Of a stretch of DNA of 64,000 bases, positions 15,757 through 25,204 are shown piece after piece. The first letter of the stretch is position 1. Every line of letters begins with the position of its first letter. The notes below the pieces were generated by a model, which had not been told where the DNA came from, did not search any database, and saw only the letters and a list, made by a program, of their open reading frames with translations. The translations under genes and the position numbers were made by a program. This stretch comes from Hyunsoonleella aquatilis (GTDB taxonomy: Bacteria; Bacteroidota; Bacteroidia; Flavobacteriales; Flavobacteriaceae): NCBI RefSeq assembly GCF_014270105.1, contig NZ_JACNMF010000007.1, positions 1-64,000 on the forward strand. Reading direction: 5' to 3'.

Positions 15757-16773
15757 TTAATGCTTAGAGTGAATGCTTCCCGTTGTTTTACTCAACGATA
15801 TTGGGTTTCGTTTTCGTGTTACAGCCAAAATCTCAGAAACTATCGAAATTGCAATTTCTTGAGGTGTTTCAGAACCGATATTCAATCCCGCTGGCCCATG
15901 AATAGTTTCTAAAAATGCATCAGAAACTTCGGGACAATACTCGATAAATTGGGATAATAAATCCTCGCGCCGTTTTGTTGGACCCAAAAGCCCAATGTAA
16001 TTGGGAGCTGTTTCTTTTAATGCTACCAAATAGCGTAAGTCGTATGCAAAATTATGTGTCATCAAAACCACCGCAGTTTGGTTATCAATATTATTGACAT
16101 CCAAATTCTCAGGTGTGGTGGTGATTAAAGCATTTGCTCCAGGGAAATTCTCGATCGTCTTTGCTTCTGAAACACCGGCAATAATGGTAACCTCCCACCC
16201 CGTTATAGACGCATATTGGCATAATTGAACGGCATCGTGTTCCGCACCGATAATCATCAATTTAAAACAAGGCGGCATCTCCATGCAAAATACCAATCCC
16301 TCCGAATGTGTTTCACTTTTAAATGAAAGGGGAAAATAATCCTTTTCGACTTTCACATCTGAACCTATACCTTCAAAAACACCTGCTTCCTTTTTATAAC
16401 GGGATATGACTTCAAATGTTTTTCTATCATTTAAACATCTGAAAAAAGCCTGCTCAAATCTAGTATCCGTTTGAATTTCCTCCAATAAAATATACAGAAC
16501 ACCTTCACATCCCAAACGGTATCTACCGTCGTAGGTCATTATTTTGGATTGCCCAGTTTTAAAAACCGATTGTGCTTGCAACAACACTTCCTTTTCAACG
16601 CAACCGCCACTTACCGCCCCAATCATAGTGTCGTCTTCCAAAATTAGCATACGAACACCGGGCCTGCGATAAGAGGAACCGTCTAAATCTACAACCGAAG
16701 CCAAAACAGACTTTAATCCGTTTTTCTTTGCTTTAATGGCCTCCTCAATAATTTGTTTAAATTCGTGTGTCAT
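15757..16773 (-). CDS. xdhC: XdhC/CoxI family molybdoenzyme maturation protein
   Basis: The product has 338 residues. The N-terminal XdhC/CoxI domain has VDGSSYRRPGVRMLI (as VDLDGSSYRRPG), the GAVSGGCVEKEV signature near 54-65 and TYDGRYRLGCEGVLYILLE. The C-terminal Rossmann-like domain has MIIGAEHDAVQLCQYA, VLMTHNFAYDLRYLVAL, YIGLLGPTKRRED and HGPAGLNIGSETPQEIAISI. XdhC proteins bind Moco, help its sulfuration and insert it into xanthine-dehydrogenase-type enzymes. The gene is sandwiched between the catalytic subunit and the MobA-like gene, which makes the client clear. Confidence 0.92.
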   Translation of the reverse strand: MTHEFKQIIEEAIKAKKNGLKSVLASVVDLDGSSYRRPGVRMLILEDDTMIGAVSGGCVEKEVLLQAQSVFKTGQSKIMTYDGRYRLGCEGVLYILLEEIQTDTRFEQAFFRCLNDRKTFEVISRYKKEAGVFEGIGSDVKVEKDYFPLSFKSETHSEGLVFCMEMPPCFKLMIIGAEHDAVQLCQYASITGWEVTIIAGVSEAKTIENFPGANALITTTPENLDVNNIDNQTAVVLMTHNFAYDLRYLVALKETAPNYIGLLGPTKRREDLLSQFIEYCPEVSDAFLETIHGPAGLNIGSETPQEIAISIVSEILAVTRKRNPISLSKTTGSIHSKH

Positions 16774-16828
16774 ACTATAACGAAAAAGGCCATTGTTCCC
16801 AAGGCTTTTTATTGTTGCACCAATGGGT

Positions 16829-19048
16829 TTACCCTAAAATTTTCTCCTCACCATTCATATTATTCATATAAGGTAGCTTCGTCAAACGCTTGCCAGTGGC
16901 CTTATAAATGGCATTTGCAACGGCCGCACCTACCGGTGGTAATGTTGGTTCGCCTAGACCTGTTGGTGCAATATCACTTTCAATAAAATGCACTTCAACT
17001 TTAGGGGTTTGCGCCATTCGTATCAATTGGTACCCATTAAAATTATTAGCCAATGGCTTACCATCTTTAAAACCAAAATCAGCATACATAGCATGACCTA
17101 TGCCATCCAAAACACCTCCTCGTGCCTGATTCATGGCTCCTAAGGGGTTTACAACAATACCACAGTCTATAGCACAGGTTACCTTTTTAACAAATGGCAC
17201 ACCATTTTTCAGCACAACATCTGCCACTTCAGCTACGTGGGTATTATGACAATAATACACAGATAAACCTTGGTAAACATCTTCAGGAGTATTTCCCCAG
17301 TTGGATTTTTTAACTACTGTTTTCAAAACACCTTGCAACCTATCTGGACTATACTCTATGTTTGGGTCCGGGTTCTTTTTAACATTCTCCAATAAATCCA
17401 TGTGCAATTTTACGCGGTCTATCCCTAACTCCTCAGCAAGTTCATCAAAAAAACTTTGTTCTGCAGTTGCCAAAAAGTTGGTGTAGGGTGCTCTCCAAGC
17501 TCCTACAGTAATATTACTCCTTAATCGTGCACTATCTACTTGATAATTTTCAATAGCACCTGCTGGAAAAAAGTTTGGAATCAAACCGTACATATTGCCG
17601 TTTATACAGGCCTCTTTTAAATGATATCCCGTGAGTTTCCCATCTTTAATGGATGCTGCAATTTTATATTTGGTAGCAGGTCTATACACACCTGTTGTCA
17701 TATCATCCTCTCTTGTAGATATCATTTTAACAGGTTTCTTGATCGCATCCGAAATTTCGGCCGCCTCCATAACATAGTCGTTATATAAACGCCTGCCAAA
17801 ACCGCCACCCATTCTTGTTAAATCGACATGAATATCATCCACAGATCGTCCCAACAAAGCCGCCACTCCTTCTTCCGCTGCTTCTGGCGTTTGTGTTGGC
17901 CCTACTAAATGTACCTTGTCAGATGTTACGTTGGCGAAAAAATTCATTGGCTCCATCGTGTTATGTGGTAAAAACGTGGATGTATACACCCGTTCTATAA
18001 CCTTATCCGCATCGGCAAATGCTTTTTTTACATCGCCATCCTTACGTCGCGTTCTAAATTTTTTACCGTTTACTAAATTCAATAATTTTTCATCATGACC
18101 ATCCGAACTTTCTAGACTTGTATCCGTTTTCCAGGTAGCCGTTATTGCTTTTTTACCCTTAATAACATCCCAGGTTGTTTTTCCAATCACTACTACTTTA
18201 TCCGTAGTACTTAATTTGACGCTCCAGTTTGGTCTGCCTTTGCTCAACATAGCTCTGGCTTTTTCTCCAATGGTAATTACATCTATAACACCGGGCAACG
18301 CCTTGGCTTTTGAGGCATCATAAGACTCTAATAATTGTCCGAATGCAGGCGGTCGTAATACTGAAGCATATACCATTCCTTCCTCCTTATAATCTAATCC
18401 AAATAAAGGTTTTCCTGTGATGATTTTATCAATATCTACATTACTTTTCCCTTTACCTATAATGGTAAATTCTTTAGGGTCTTTTAAAGTAACATCTTTC
18501 GGAACATCTAAAACAGCTGCAGCGTCTACCACATCGCCATACCCTAAAGTATCACCATTAGCATTAGAAATTACACCTTTTTTTGCCGAACATGTATTTG
18601 CTTCTACACCCCAAGCTGCCGCCGCCGCATTTACTAGCATTTGCTTCGCGGTGGCTCCTGTTTCTCGTAGCGGTTGCCAACTTCTTCTAATAGACTGACT
18701 CCCTCCCGCAGTTTGATTGCTGTAATTCTCTGTATCCAGTGGTGCTTGCACAACATACACATCTTCCCAAGCCACATCCAATTCTTCTGCTATTATCATG
18801 GGCATTGACGTCTTTACGCCCTGGCCAATTTCTGGATTTACGGAATAAATAGTTACCTTCCCTTCTGTAGATATTTTAATATATGCATTGAAATCTTTAT
18901 AATTAAGCTGACTTAAATCTACCGGGAGTTGAACATCTGCTTTACACGCATTGAATAAGTTAAACCCAATAATCATACCGCCACCTGCCAAGGCAGAGGT
19001 TTTTAGGAAATCTCTTCTACTGAATGAATTTTTATTTGAAGGAATCAT
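16829..19048 (-). CDS. xanthine-dehydrogenase-family molybdopterin subunit (isoquinoline 1-oxidoreductase beta type)
   Basis: The product has 739 residues. A twin-arginine signal SRRDFLKTSALAGGGMIIGF (about 9-28) is followed by NAC, so it is exported folded and possibly lipidated. Molybdopterin-binding blocks include GGSQSIRRSW (near 115), RMGGGFGRRLYNDYV (near 405), GAWRAPYTNF and the active-site Glu region PTGLGEPTLPPVGAAVANAI (near 690-710). This is the single-chain IorB-type arrangement, which works with a small [2Fe-2S] subunit (next gene) and usually a cytochrome acceptor. IorB-like enzymes oxidise N-heterocycles or aldehydes; the substrate is not predictable. Confidence 0.92.
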   Translation of the reverse strand: MIPSNKNSFSRRDFLKTSALAGGGMIIGFNLFNACKADVQLPVDLSQLNYKDFNAYIKISTEGKVTIYSVNPEIGQGVKTSMPMIIAEELDVAWEDVYVVQAPLDTENYSNQTAGGSQSIRRSWQPLRETGATAKQMLVNAAAAAWGVEANTCSAKKGVISNANGDTLGYGDVVDAAAVLDVPKDVTLKDPKEFTIIGKGKSNVDIDKIITGKPLFGLDYKEEGMVYASVLRPPAFGQLLESYDASKAKALPGVIDVITIGEKARAMLSKGRPNWSVKLSTTDKVVVIGKTTWDVIKGKKAITATWKTDTSLESSDGHDEKLLNLVNGKKFRTRRKDGDVKKAFADADKVIERVYTSTFLPHNTMEPMNFFANVTSDKVHLVGPTQTPEAAEEGVAALLGRSVDDIHVDLTRMGGGFGRRLYNDYVMEAAEISDAIKKPVKMISTREDDMTTGVYRPATKYKIAASIKDGKLTGYHLKEACINGNMYGLIPNFFPAGAIENYQVDSARLRSNITVGAWRAPYTNFLATAEQSFFDELAEELGIDRVKLHMDLLENVKKNPDPNIEYSPDRLQGVLKTVVKKSNWGNTPEDVYQGLSVYYCHNTHVAEVADVVLKNGVPFVKKVTCAIDCGIVVNPLGAMNQARGGVLDGIGHAMYADFGFKDGKPLANNFNGYQLIRMAQTPKVEVHFIESDIAPTGLGEPTLPPVGAAVANAIYKATGKRLTKLPYMNNMNGEEKILG

Positions 19049-19070
19049 TGTTGTATGTTTAATAGGTTGA

Positions 19071-19532
19071 TTAACTTAACTTTTTAGAGGCCACTTTTAC
19101 AGCCTCCTCAATACTGTTATAGGCCGCACATCTACAGATATTACCGTGCATGGCATTTCTAATTTGTTCTTCGGAAGGGCTAGGATTGTCCTTCAAAAAA
19201 GCAGAAGCAGTCATGATTTGCCCTGCCTGACAGTACCCACATTGAGGCACGTCAACCTCTTTCCAAGCCTGTTGTACTGGATGATCGCCATGCTCTGAAA
19301 GCCCCTCTATCGTTGTAACATTCATACCCTCTGCCTGGGCTACCTGCAACAAACAACTTCTCATGGCATTGCCATCTACATGAACGGTACACGCGCCGCA
19401 TTGCCCAATACCGCATCCAAATTTGGTGCCGACAAGGTTAATTTTATCTCTTAACACCCACAATAAAGGAGTGTCTGCATCTGCCTCCACAGAATACGTT
19501 TTGTTATTAATTTTTAAGTTGAATGCTGGCAT
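19071..19532 (-). CDS. [2Fe-2S] subunit of the molybdenum hydroxylase (IorA type)
   Basis: The product has 153 residues. The plant-ferredoxin-like N-terminal cluster is CGIGQCGACTVHVDG (starting near residue 40) plus the later Cys in AMRSC. The C-terminal four-helix [2Fe-2S] domain has CGYCQAGQIMTA and HGNICRCAAY. These eight cysteines are the complete ligand set of xanthine-dehydrogenase-family small subunits. It carries electrons from the molybdopterin subunit encoded 22 bp downstream. It lacks its own export signal and probably travels with the Tat-exported partner. It appears to be the first gene of the - strand operon running to ydeP. Confidence 0.94.
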   Translation of the reverse strand: MPAFNLKINNKTYSVEADADTPLLWVLRDKINLVGTKFGCGIGQCGACTVHVDGNAMRSCLLQVAQAEGMNVTTIEGLSEHGDHPVQQAWKEVDVPQCGYCQAGQIMTASAFLKDNPSPSEEQIRNAMHGNICRCAAYNSIEEAVKVASKKLS

Positions 19533-19722
19533 AATCTCTGTTTTTGCTATTAAGGTATTAAAAATTGCTATGAATAAAGTTCCAATCTATCACTTTAACA
19601 TAGGTTTATGTTGAAGGATCTTATCCTTTTATTTTCTAATTTTACCCATGACATCTTATGCTTTTGTCTTCATCCTATAAAAAATAAACTATTTTTAAGC
19701 ACATAATTTTCAAACTGGCTTC

Positions 19723-21192
19723 ATGAAAACATCAAAACAAATTGGCTTAATATTGGGCCCTTTGTTATTTATTTTGATTCGGTTGTTTTTTGCTCCCGAA
19801 GGCCTATCGGACGAGGCCAATGGCGTTTTGGCTTCCACGGCTTGGATTGCCGTTTGGTGGATTACCGAAGCCATTCCCATTGCAGCTACGGCTTTATTGC
19901 CCATTGTACTTTTCCCGCTTTCTGGAAGTCTGGATATTGGGACGACCACCGCCTCTTTTGGGCATAAATTTGTGTTCTTATATTTGGGCGGTTTTATTAT
20001 TGCCATTGCCATTGAAAAGTGGAATTTGCACAAACGCATCGCCCTGAATATTATTAATGTAATTGGCTCCAACGTTCAAAAGATTATTTTAGGATTTATG
20101 GTGGCCACAGCATTTCTTTCGATGTGGATTTCGAATACAGCCACATCCGTGATGATGCTTCCCATTGGCATTGCCATTATCAAACAGCTAAAGGACAATC
20201 CTAAAACCGACGAAGACGAAAATTTGATTTTTGGAAAAGCCTTGATGCTTGCCATTGCCTATAGTGCGTCCATTGGAGGAATTGCTACCTTAATTGGCAC
20301 ACCGCCCAATTTGGTTTTGGCCGGCGTTGTTTCCGAAACTTACGGTTATGAAATTACATTTTCGCAATGGTTTATTTTTGGGTTTCCTATTTCGGTGATT
20401 CTTTTAGCAATCTGCTGGAAATATTTAACATCGTTTGCCTTCACTTTTGATCAAAAAGAATTTCCCGGAGGCAAACAGGAAATAAAACGACTACTGCAGA
20501 CATTGGGAAAAATGGCTTATGAGGAAAAAATAGTCGCCATAGTTTTTGCAACCACGGCCTTTTGTTGGATAACGCGTTCCTTTTTGCTCAAAAAGATATT
20601 GCCCCATATTGATGACACTATCATTGCTATTGTTTTTGCACTGGTACTATTTTTAATTCCGTCGAAAACGAAAAAAAAGAACATTATGTCCTGGAAAGAT
20701 ACCCGCGATTTACCTTGGGGCATTATCCTTTTATTTGGTGGCGGCATGGCCTTGGCCAAAGGTTTTGAAACCAGTGGCCTCGCCCTTTGGATAGGAAATC
20801 AAATGACCACTTTGGTTGGTGTAAGCACTATTGTTTTGATTTTACTGTTGATTGCTTCGGTTAACTTTTTAACGGAAATCACATCTAACTTAGCTACCAC
20901 CGCCATGCTTTTACCTGTTTTGGCCCCAATGGCTCTAACAATTGATATGCATCCGTTTGTATTAATGGTCGGTACTGCCGTGGCCGCCTCCTGTGCATTT
21001 ATGCTTCCCGTTGCAACACCGCCAAATGCCGTTGTATTTGGTTCGGGCTATTTAAGAATTCCAGATATGGTTAGCAAGGGCATTGTGATGAATGTGATTT
21101 CGATTATCATTTTAACGCTTTTTGTGGTTTTTGTGCTTCCAGAATTATGGGGTATTGTGATTGAACAATTTCCTGAAGCGTTGAAAAAGTAA
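19723..21192 (+). CDS. SLC13/DASS family sodium-dependent anion transporter
   Basis: The product has 489 residues with about 11-12 hydrophobic helices. The two signature re-entrant motifs are visible: SNTATSVMMLPI (near 128) with GTPPNLVLAGV (near 195) in the first half, and TEITSNLATTAMLLPVLAP (near 385) with ATPPNAVVFGSG (near 430) in the second. The SNT and TPPN motifs are the sodium/substrate hairpins of dicarboxylate-type (VcINDY, CitT) transporters. Dicarboxylates are the likeliest cargo; sulfate is possible. The gene is monocistronic, and a hairpin repeat follows it at 21220-21289. Confidence 0.92.
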   Translation: MKTSKQIGLILGPLLFILIRLFFAPEGLSDEANGVLASTAWIAVWWITEAIPIAATALLPIVLFPLSGSLDIGTTTASFGHKFVFLYLGGFIIAIAIEKWNLHKRIALNIINVIGSNVQKIILGFMVATAFLSMWISNTATSVMMLPIGIAIIKQLKDNPKTDEDENLIFGKALMLAIAYSASIGGIATLIGTPPNLVLAGVVSETYGYEITFSQWFIFGFPISVILLAICWKYLTSFAFTFDQKEFPGGKQEIKRLLQTLGKMAYEEKIVAIVFATTAFCWITRSFLLKKILPHIDDTIIAIVFALVLFLIPSKTKKKNIMSWKDTRDLPWGIILLFGGGMALAKGFETSGLALWIGNQMTTLVGVSTIVLILLLIASVNFLTEITSNLATTAMLLPVLAPMALTIDMHPFVLMVGTAVAASCAFMLPVATPPNAVVFGSGYLRIPDMVSKGIVMNVISIIILTLFVVFVLPELWGIVIEQFPEALKK

Positions 21193-21219
21193 GTATAAAC
21201 GTTTGGAGTTTAACATTCC

Positions 21220-21289
21220 TGTCATTCCGCACTTGATGCGGAATCCATGCAAATCCAAAAATGGATTCGTGCCCACGCAGAAATGACAG
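21220..21289. repeat. dispersed hairpin repeat (TGTCATTCC...GGAATCC type)
   Basis: The outer arms TGTCATT and AATGACA enclose two inner hairpins: ATTCCGCA/TGCGGAAT and CCAT/ATGG. The unit ATTCCGCACTTGATGCGGAAT reappears in inverted orientation at 23051-23071 and 45484-45504. It lies after the SLC13 gene, where it may also act as a transcript 3' end. Confidence 0.7.
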
Positions 21290-21409
21290 AACATTTAGAC
21301 TAAGCAACTGGAGCACTTCGAAGAATTGGGAATAAATTTCAACCTTCCATACTAAAAAACCTTAGCCTTTGCTAGATTTTCAGGGAAATACAAGAGGAGT
21401 TCGTAAGCA

Positions 21410-23029
21410 TCAACATTCAACAGAGGTAAATTCAAACCCATTTCCATTGAAAAGGCCTTTATCGCTTAATTTTAATGCTGGTATCACCAACAGTGCCATG
21501 AAGGACAACGTCATATATGGCGCGTTCAATTGGCTTCCTAATGCCTTTGCAAATGCATCCAATTCGGCATAAGCCTTCCCAATGGTTTCGGCATCCATAT
21601 CGCTCATAATTCCTGCCACGGGAAGTGAAATCACTTTTTCTTCTGAATCTGAAATGGCACAAATACCCCCATTGCGCTCAATGATGAGATTTACCGCTTT
21701 ACAAATCGCTTCATCTGAAACCCCAACAGCAATAATATTATGTGAATCGTGCCCCACAGAGGAGGCAATCGCTCCATTTTTTAAACCAAAGTTTTTGATA
21801 AATGCTATTGCCGGCTTTTGGTCAACATAACGATTGACAACGCTTATTTTTAGTATATCCTTTTCAACATTTGAAATCAAATTACCGTTTACAATAGAAG
21901 CATTTTCAATGATTTCGTTAGTGACCAATTGCCCTTCCAACGCTTCGATGACACGGATTTTTTTGGCGGAAGATTCCAATCTAAAATCTGAATTCTTTTT
22001 CTTTTTACAGTAAAAATTGTTTAGGTTCTCAAAAGAAGCTTTAGGAATTAATGATTTGTCCTTATCAAAAACCAAAGTTCCATTTATGTACGTTTGAAGT
22101 GTTTTGAATTCTTTTAAATCCTCAACAATTATAAAATCTGCCGCATCCCCAACTTGCAACAATCCAACATCCAATTTATAATGTTTAACTGGATTGATGC
22201 ACGCCACTTGCAGTACCTTAAATACTTCCATCCCTTTTGAAACAGCCCTTGCACACAATTGATTGATATGACCCACCAGCAAATCGTCAGGATGCTTATC
22301 ATCGCTACAAAACATCATGTTTTCAAAATGCTCTGGTAGCAAATCGATTAAGGCTTCAAAATTTTTGGCAGCACTCCCCTCCCGAATCAAAATCTTCATC
22401 CCCTTTTGAAGTTTTTCAAGCGCTTCATCATAAGTAAAGCATTCATGGTCAGTAGAAATCCCTGTATTGATATATTTTGTGATATCCTCGCCTTTCACAC
22501 CCGGGGCATGGCCATCAATTGGCTTCCCAAATTGTTTGGCCCAGGCGATTTTTTTCATTACCTCATCGTCATCAAATAAGACTCCAGGATAATTCATCAT
22601 CTCCGCCAAATATTTAATGTCAGGGTTTTGCAAAAGTTCTTTAATCCCATCGGAATCAATACTGGCTCCCGCCGATTCAAAATTGGTAGCCGGCACGCAA
22701 GATGGCGCACCAAAATTAAATTTGAACGGTACTTGTTTTCCATTGTCAATCATAAACCCCACGCCTTCAACTCCTAAAACATTGGCAATTTCGTGCGGGT
22801 CGGAAACGGTGGCCACTGTGCCGTGTTTTACAGCAATTCTTGCAAATTCGGATGGTACCAACATGGAGCTTTCAATGTGGATGTGGGCATCGATAAAACC
22901 GGGCAGGATATAATGCCTGGTATCGTGTTCCTTTTCAATAATAGATGTGATCTTTCCGTTCTCAACAGTGATTTCACCTTTGAAAATGCGTTTGTTTTGA
23001 ATGTCAACTATTTGCCCCTGTAATATCAT
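21410..23029 (-). CDS. ade: adenine deaminase
   Basis: The product has 539 residues. The amidohydrolase metal site [14 protein letters not shown] (near 44-57) is the AdeC signature, followed by [18 protein letters not shown]. The [26 protein letters not shown] and [11 protein letters not shown] blocks supply further metal ligands. The C-terminal AdeC domain has [15 protein letters not shown] and NGGICAI. It converts adenine to hypoxanthine plus ammonia in purine salvage, in the cytoplasm. It is 48 bp downstream of tilS on the same strand, with a hairpin repeat in the gap. Confidence 0.95.
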   Translation of the reverse strand: MILQGQIVDIQNKRIFKGEITVENGKITSIIEKEHDTRHYILPGFIDAHIHIESSMLVPSEFARIAVKHGTVATVSDPHEIANVLGVEGVGFMIDNGKQVPFKFNFGAPSCVPATNFESAGASIDSDGIKELLQNPDIKYLAEMMNYPGVLFDDDEVMKKIAWAKQFGKPIDGHAPGVKGEDITKYINTGISTDHECFTYDEALEKLQKGMKILIREGSAAKNFEALIDLLPEHFENMMFCSDDKHPDDLLVGHINQLCARAVSKGMEVFKVLQVACINPVKHYKLDVGLLQVGDAADFIIVEDLKEFKTLQTYINGTLVFDKDKSLIPKASFENLNNFYCKKKKNSDFRLESSAKKIRVIEALEGQLVTNEIIENASIVNGNLISNVEKDILKISVVNRYVDQKPAIAFIKNFGLKNGAIASSVGHDSHNIIAVGVSDEAICKAVNLIIERNGGICAISDSEEKVISLPVAGIMSDMDAETIGKAYAELDAFAKALGSQLNAPYMTLSFMALLVIPALKLSDKGLFNGNGFEFTSVEC

Positions 23030-23047
23030 TATACTGTTTAATCAAAG

Positions 23048-23075
23048 TGGATTCCGCATCAAGTGCGGAATGACA
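23048..23075. repeat. dispersed hairpin repeat between tilS and ade
   Basis: GGATTCCGCATC-AAGTGCGGAATGAC forms a stem of ATTCCGCA with TGCGGAAT. It is the same unit as at 21220-21289 and 45481-45509, in the opposite orientation to the first. Confidence 0.7.
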
Positions 23076-23077
23076 AG

Positions 23078-24388
23078 TTAGATTAATTTAATTTTTAGGA
23101 TTTGTTTGGTTTCAACAGTCACCTTAAAACGACCATCCGCTCGATGACTCACCACCCAAACAATGGCATCACCAGAACACAACAACCAAGTCTGCTCTTT
23201 TTCCAAAAGCGACATCTTTTCATCCTTAAAATATTTGCTCAACTTCTTTTTACCTTTCATTCCCAATGGATAAAAAATATCACCTTGTTGTTTTTTTCTG
23301 AGCTTTAATGGGTATTTCAGCTTGTCTTTATCAACATAAATGGTATTGGATTCATGCTTTAAAATAGCATCAGCTTCATCAAAAAATAAAATACCAATAG
23401 GTGTTTCTTTTTTTGTTTCTTCTTCTGAAATTAGAATATCTTCATCATCTTCAGATTGGATCGGACTTAACAATAAGTACTCGCGGTTTTTTATCAATCG
23501 ATGGGTATTTGAAAACACTTGCTTTCCAGTTTCAGCATCCAACAAATTTAAAACGTCATTCCATTCAGTAAAACCAAATTCTTTTAGTGATTCAAATAAA
23601 TAAGGCTTAGGGTTTGCCAAATTTTTGAATTCAGCAATTTTAAATCTCACTTGGCTATCGCTTATGTTTTCGATGGCTTTGTTTAAAAACTCATCTATGC
23701 TTTCTTTTATTATTACAGAGGAATCATTTAAATTACCTAAAGTAGTCTGAAAACTTTGCAACAAACTTGGATTGATTTCTTTTAGAATAGGCACCACTTC
23801 GTGACGTAATTTATTCCGAAGATATTTTACAGATGCATTACTGCTGTCATCTCGCCACTTGATATTATTCTCTTTGGCATACTTTAAAATAGCTTCACTT
23901 GAAAAAGGTAACAAAGGGCGCACAAATTTGCCATTGACTTCAGGAATCCCTGTTAAACCTTCCAGCCCCGTACCTCTTGTGAAATTGATCAAAAACGTTT
24001 CTAAATTATCATCTGCATGGTGGGCAGTCAAAATATAATCGAACTGCATTTGTCCGGCCAACTCGGTAAACCAATTATAGCGTAATTCACGCGCCGCCAT
24101 TTGAATGGACCGTTTATTATCTTCAGCATATGCCTGAGTATCAAATCGCTGTACAAACACCTCTAAATCCAAATCTTCGCCCAACTCTAAAACAAAGTCT
24201 TCATCCGCATCACTTTCCATTCCACGTAAATTGAAATTGCAATGGGCCAAGGCAATATTTAAATTCGATTTGTGGCATAAATGAGTTAAAACTGCGCTGT
24301 CCATACCTCCGGAAATAGCGACTAAAATCCTTGCTTCTTTTAGAAAATTCAATTGAGACTTTATGTGCGTCTTAAACCGTTCCAGCAT
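23078..24388 (-). CDS. tilS: tRNA(Ile)-lysidine synthetase
   Basis: The product has about 436 residues from the ATG at 24388; an upstream ATG (24412) would add eight. The PP-loop ATPase signature ILVAISGGMDSAVL (SGGxDS) is at about residues 20-33, followed by HCNFNLRGMESDADEDFV and LTAHHADDNLETFLINF. The C-terminal TilS substrate-binding domain has FYPLGMKGKKKLSKYFKDEKM. It adds lysine to cytidine-34 of the AUA-decoding tRNA and is essential. It lies divergent from the gene at 24512. Confidence 0.95.
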   Translation of the reverse strand: MLERFKTHIKSQLNFLKEARILVAISGGMDSAVLTHLCHKSNLNIALAHCNFNLRGMESDADEDFVLELGEDLDLEVFVQRFDTQAYAEDNKRSIQMAARELRYNWFTELAGQMQFDYILTAHHADDNLETFLINFTRGTGLEGLTGIPEVNGKFVRPLLPFSSEAILKYAKENNIKWRDDSSNASVKYLRNKLRHEVVPILKEINPSLLQSFQTTLGNLNDSSVIIKESIDEFLNKAIENISDSQVRFKIAEFKNLANPKPYLFESLKEFGFTEWNDVLNLLDAETGKQVFSNTHRLIKNREYLLLSPIQSEDDEDILISEEETKKETPIGILFFDEADAILKHESNTIYVDKDKLKYPLKLRKKQQGDIFYPLGMKGKKKLSKYFKDEKMSLLEKEQTWLLCSGDAIVWVVSHRADGRFKVTVETKQILKIKLI

Positions 24389-24511
24389 AACTTCAAATAT
24401 ACGACTTTGCATAGGATATAAGTATTATAAATCGATTTTCATATGACAAAAATCATGCGCTCGTTTTGGTGCTTTCGTACCTTTAAACAGGCAATTAAAA
24501 ACATTGAAATC

Positions 24512-25204
24512 ATGTGCACAATAGACCAATTAAACGATAGATCCACTAAAATTGAATTCGACAAAAAAGTGGTTTCGGTTACCCAACATTTACAGGCTTA
24601 CGTAAAACACCGGTTGTATGTTGCTGAATCGACCAAAATTGTTCCTAGGAACATGTACAGATCCAACGATATCATAGATGAAGGCATTGCAAAGTTTTAT
24701 GAAAAAGGCTATAATATTGATGCAGAAACACCTGAAATAAAAATTGAACTTTTTAAAATTGTAGATGCCGATTTGGATGAACTTTTTCAGAAGGAAGCTT
24801 TTCACCAAAATACGATGAGCACTACTGGTATTTTGGAAGACGAGTTGGACGGTTTGGATGAGCAATTTACTGTTGATGAGGATTTTGATTTCGTGATGCA
24901 CGAAGAACTTAGTGATATTTCCTATCATCAGAACGACAGGGATAAACATGTTTTTGTTTATGATGATAATAATGTACAGATTCAAAATGCGTTCGATATC
25001 TCTGATATTTCCACTAGGCGCACCAAACATCTTTTGGGAAAATTCTATACTTGGCTTCCATTGAGGGTGTCGGATATCGTAGATTTATTTGTATTCGGAA
25101 AATTGAGTTTTGAGGATATCTCTAAAATCAAAAATATAGAGGTAAAGCGGGTAGAACGTATTTTAGAACTGGTGATAGAAGACTTTAAGGAGCACCTAAA
25201 TTAG
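24512..25204 (+). CDS. conserved hypothetical protein with sigma-region-4-like HTH
   Basis: The product has 230 residues from ATG 24512; an in-frame ATG at 24443 would add 23 residues of basic, unconserved-looking sequence. The N-terminal part (STKIEFDKKVVSVTQHLQAYVKHRLYVAES) is mixed alpha/beta. The middle is strongly acidic (ILEDELDGLDEQFTVDEDFDF). The C-terminal 50 residues (FYTWLPLRVSDIVDLFVFGKLSFEDISKIKNIEVKRVERILELV) look like a sigma-70 region 4 / HTH recognition unit. No sigma region 2 is visible, so it is not a standard sigma factor. It may bind DNA or RNA polymerase. Its 3' end overlaps the convergent pabB by 4 bp. Confidence 0.7.
   Translation: MCTIDQLNDRSTKIEFDKKVVSVTQHLQAYVKHRLYVAESTKIVPRNMYRSNDIIDEGIAKFYEKGYNIDAETPEIKIELFKIVDADLDELFQKEAFHQNTMSTTGILEDELDGLDEQFTVDEDFDFVMHEELSDISYHQNDRDKHVFVYDDNNVQIQNAFDISDISTRRTKHLLGKFYTWLPLRVSDIVDLFVFGKLSFEDISKIKNIEVKRVERILELVIEDFKEHLN

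Noticed and set aside
16829-19532. True xanthine dehydrogenase
   Set aside because: There is no FAD-binding subunit; the Tat signal and single-chain molybdopterin subunit fit the isoquinoline-oxidoreductase type instead.
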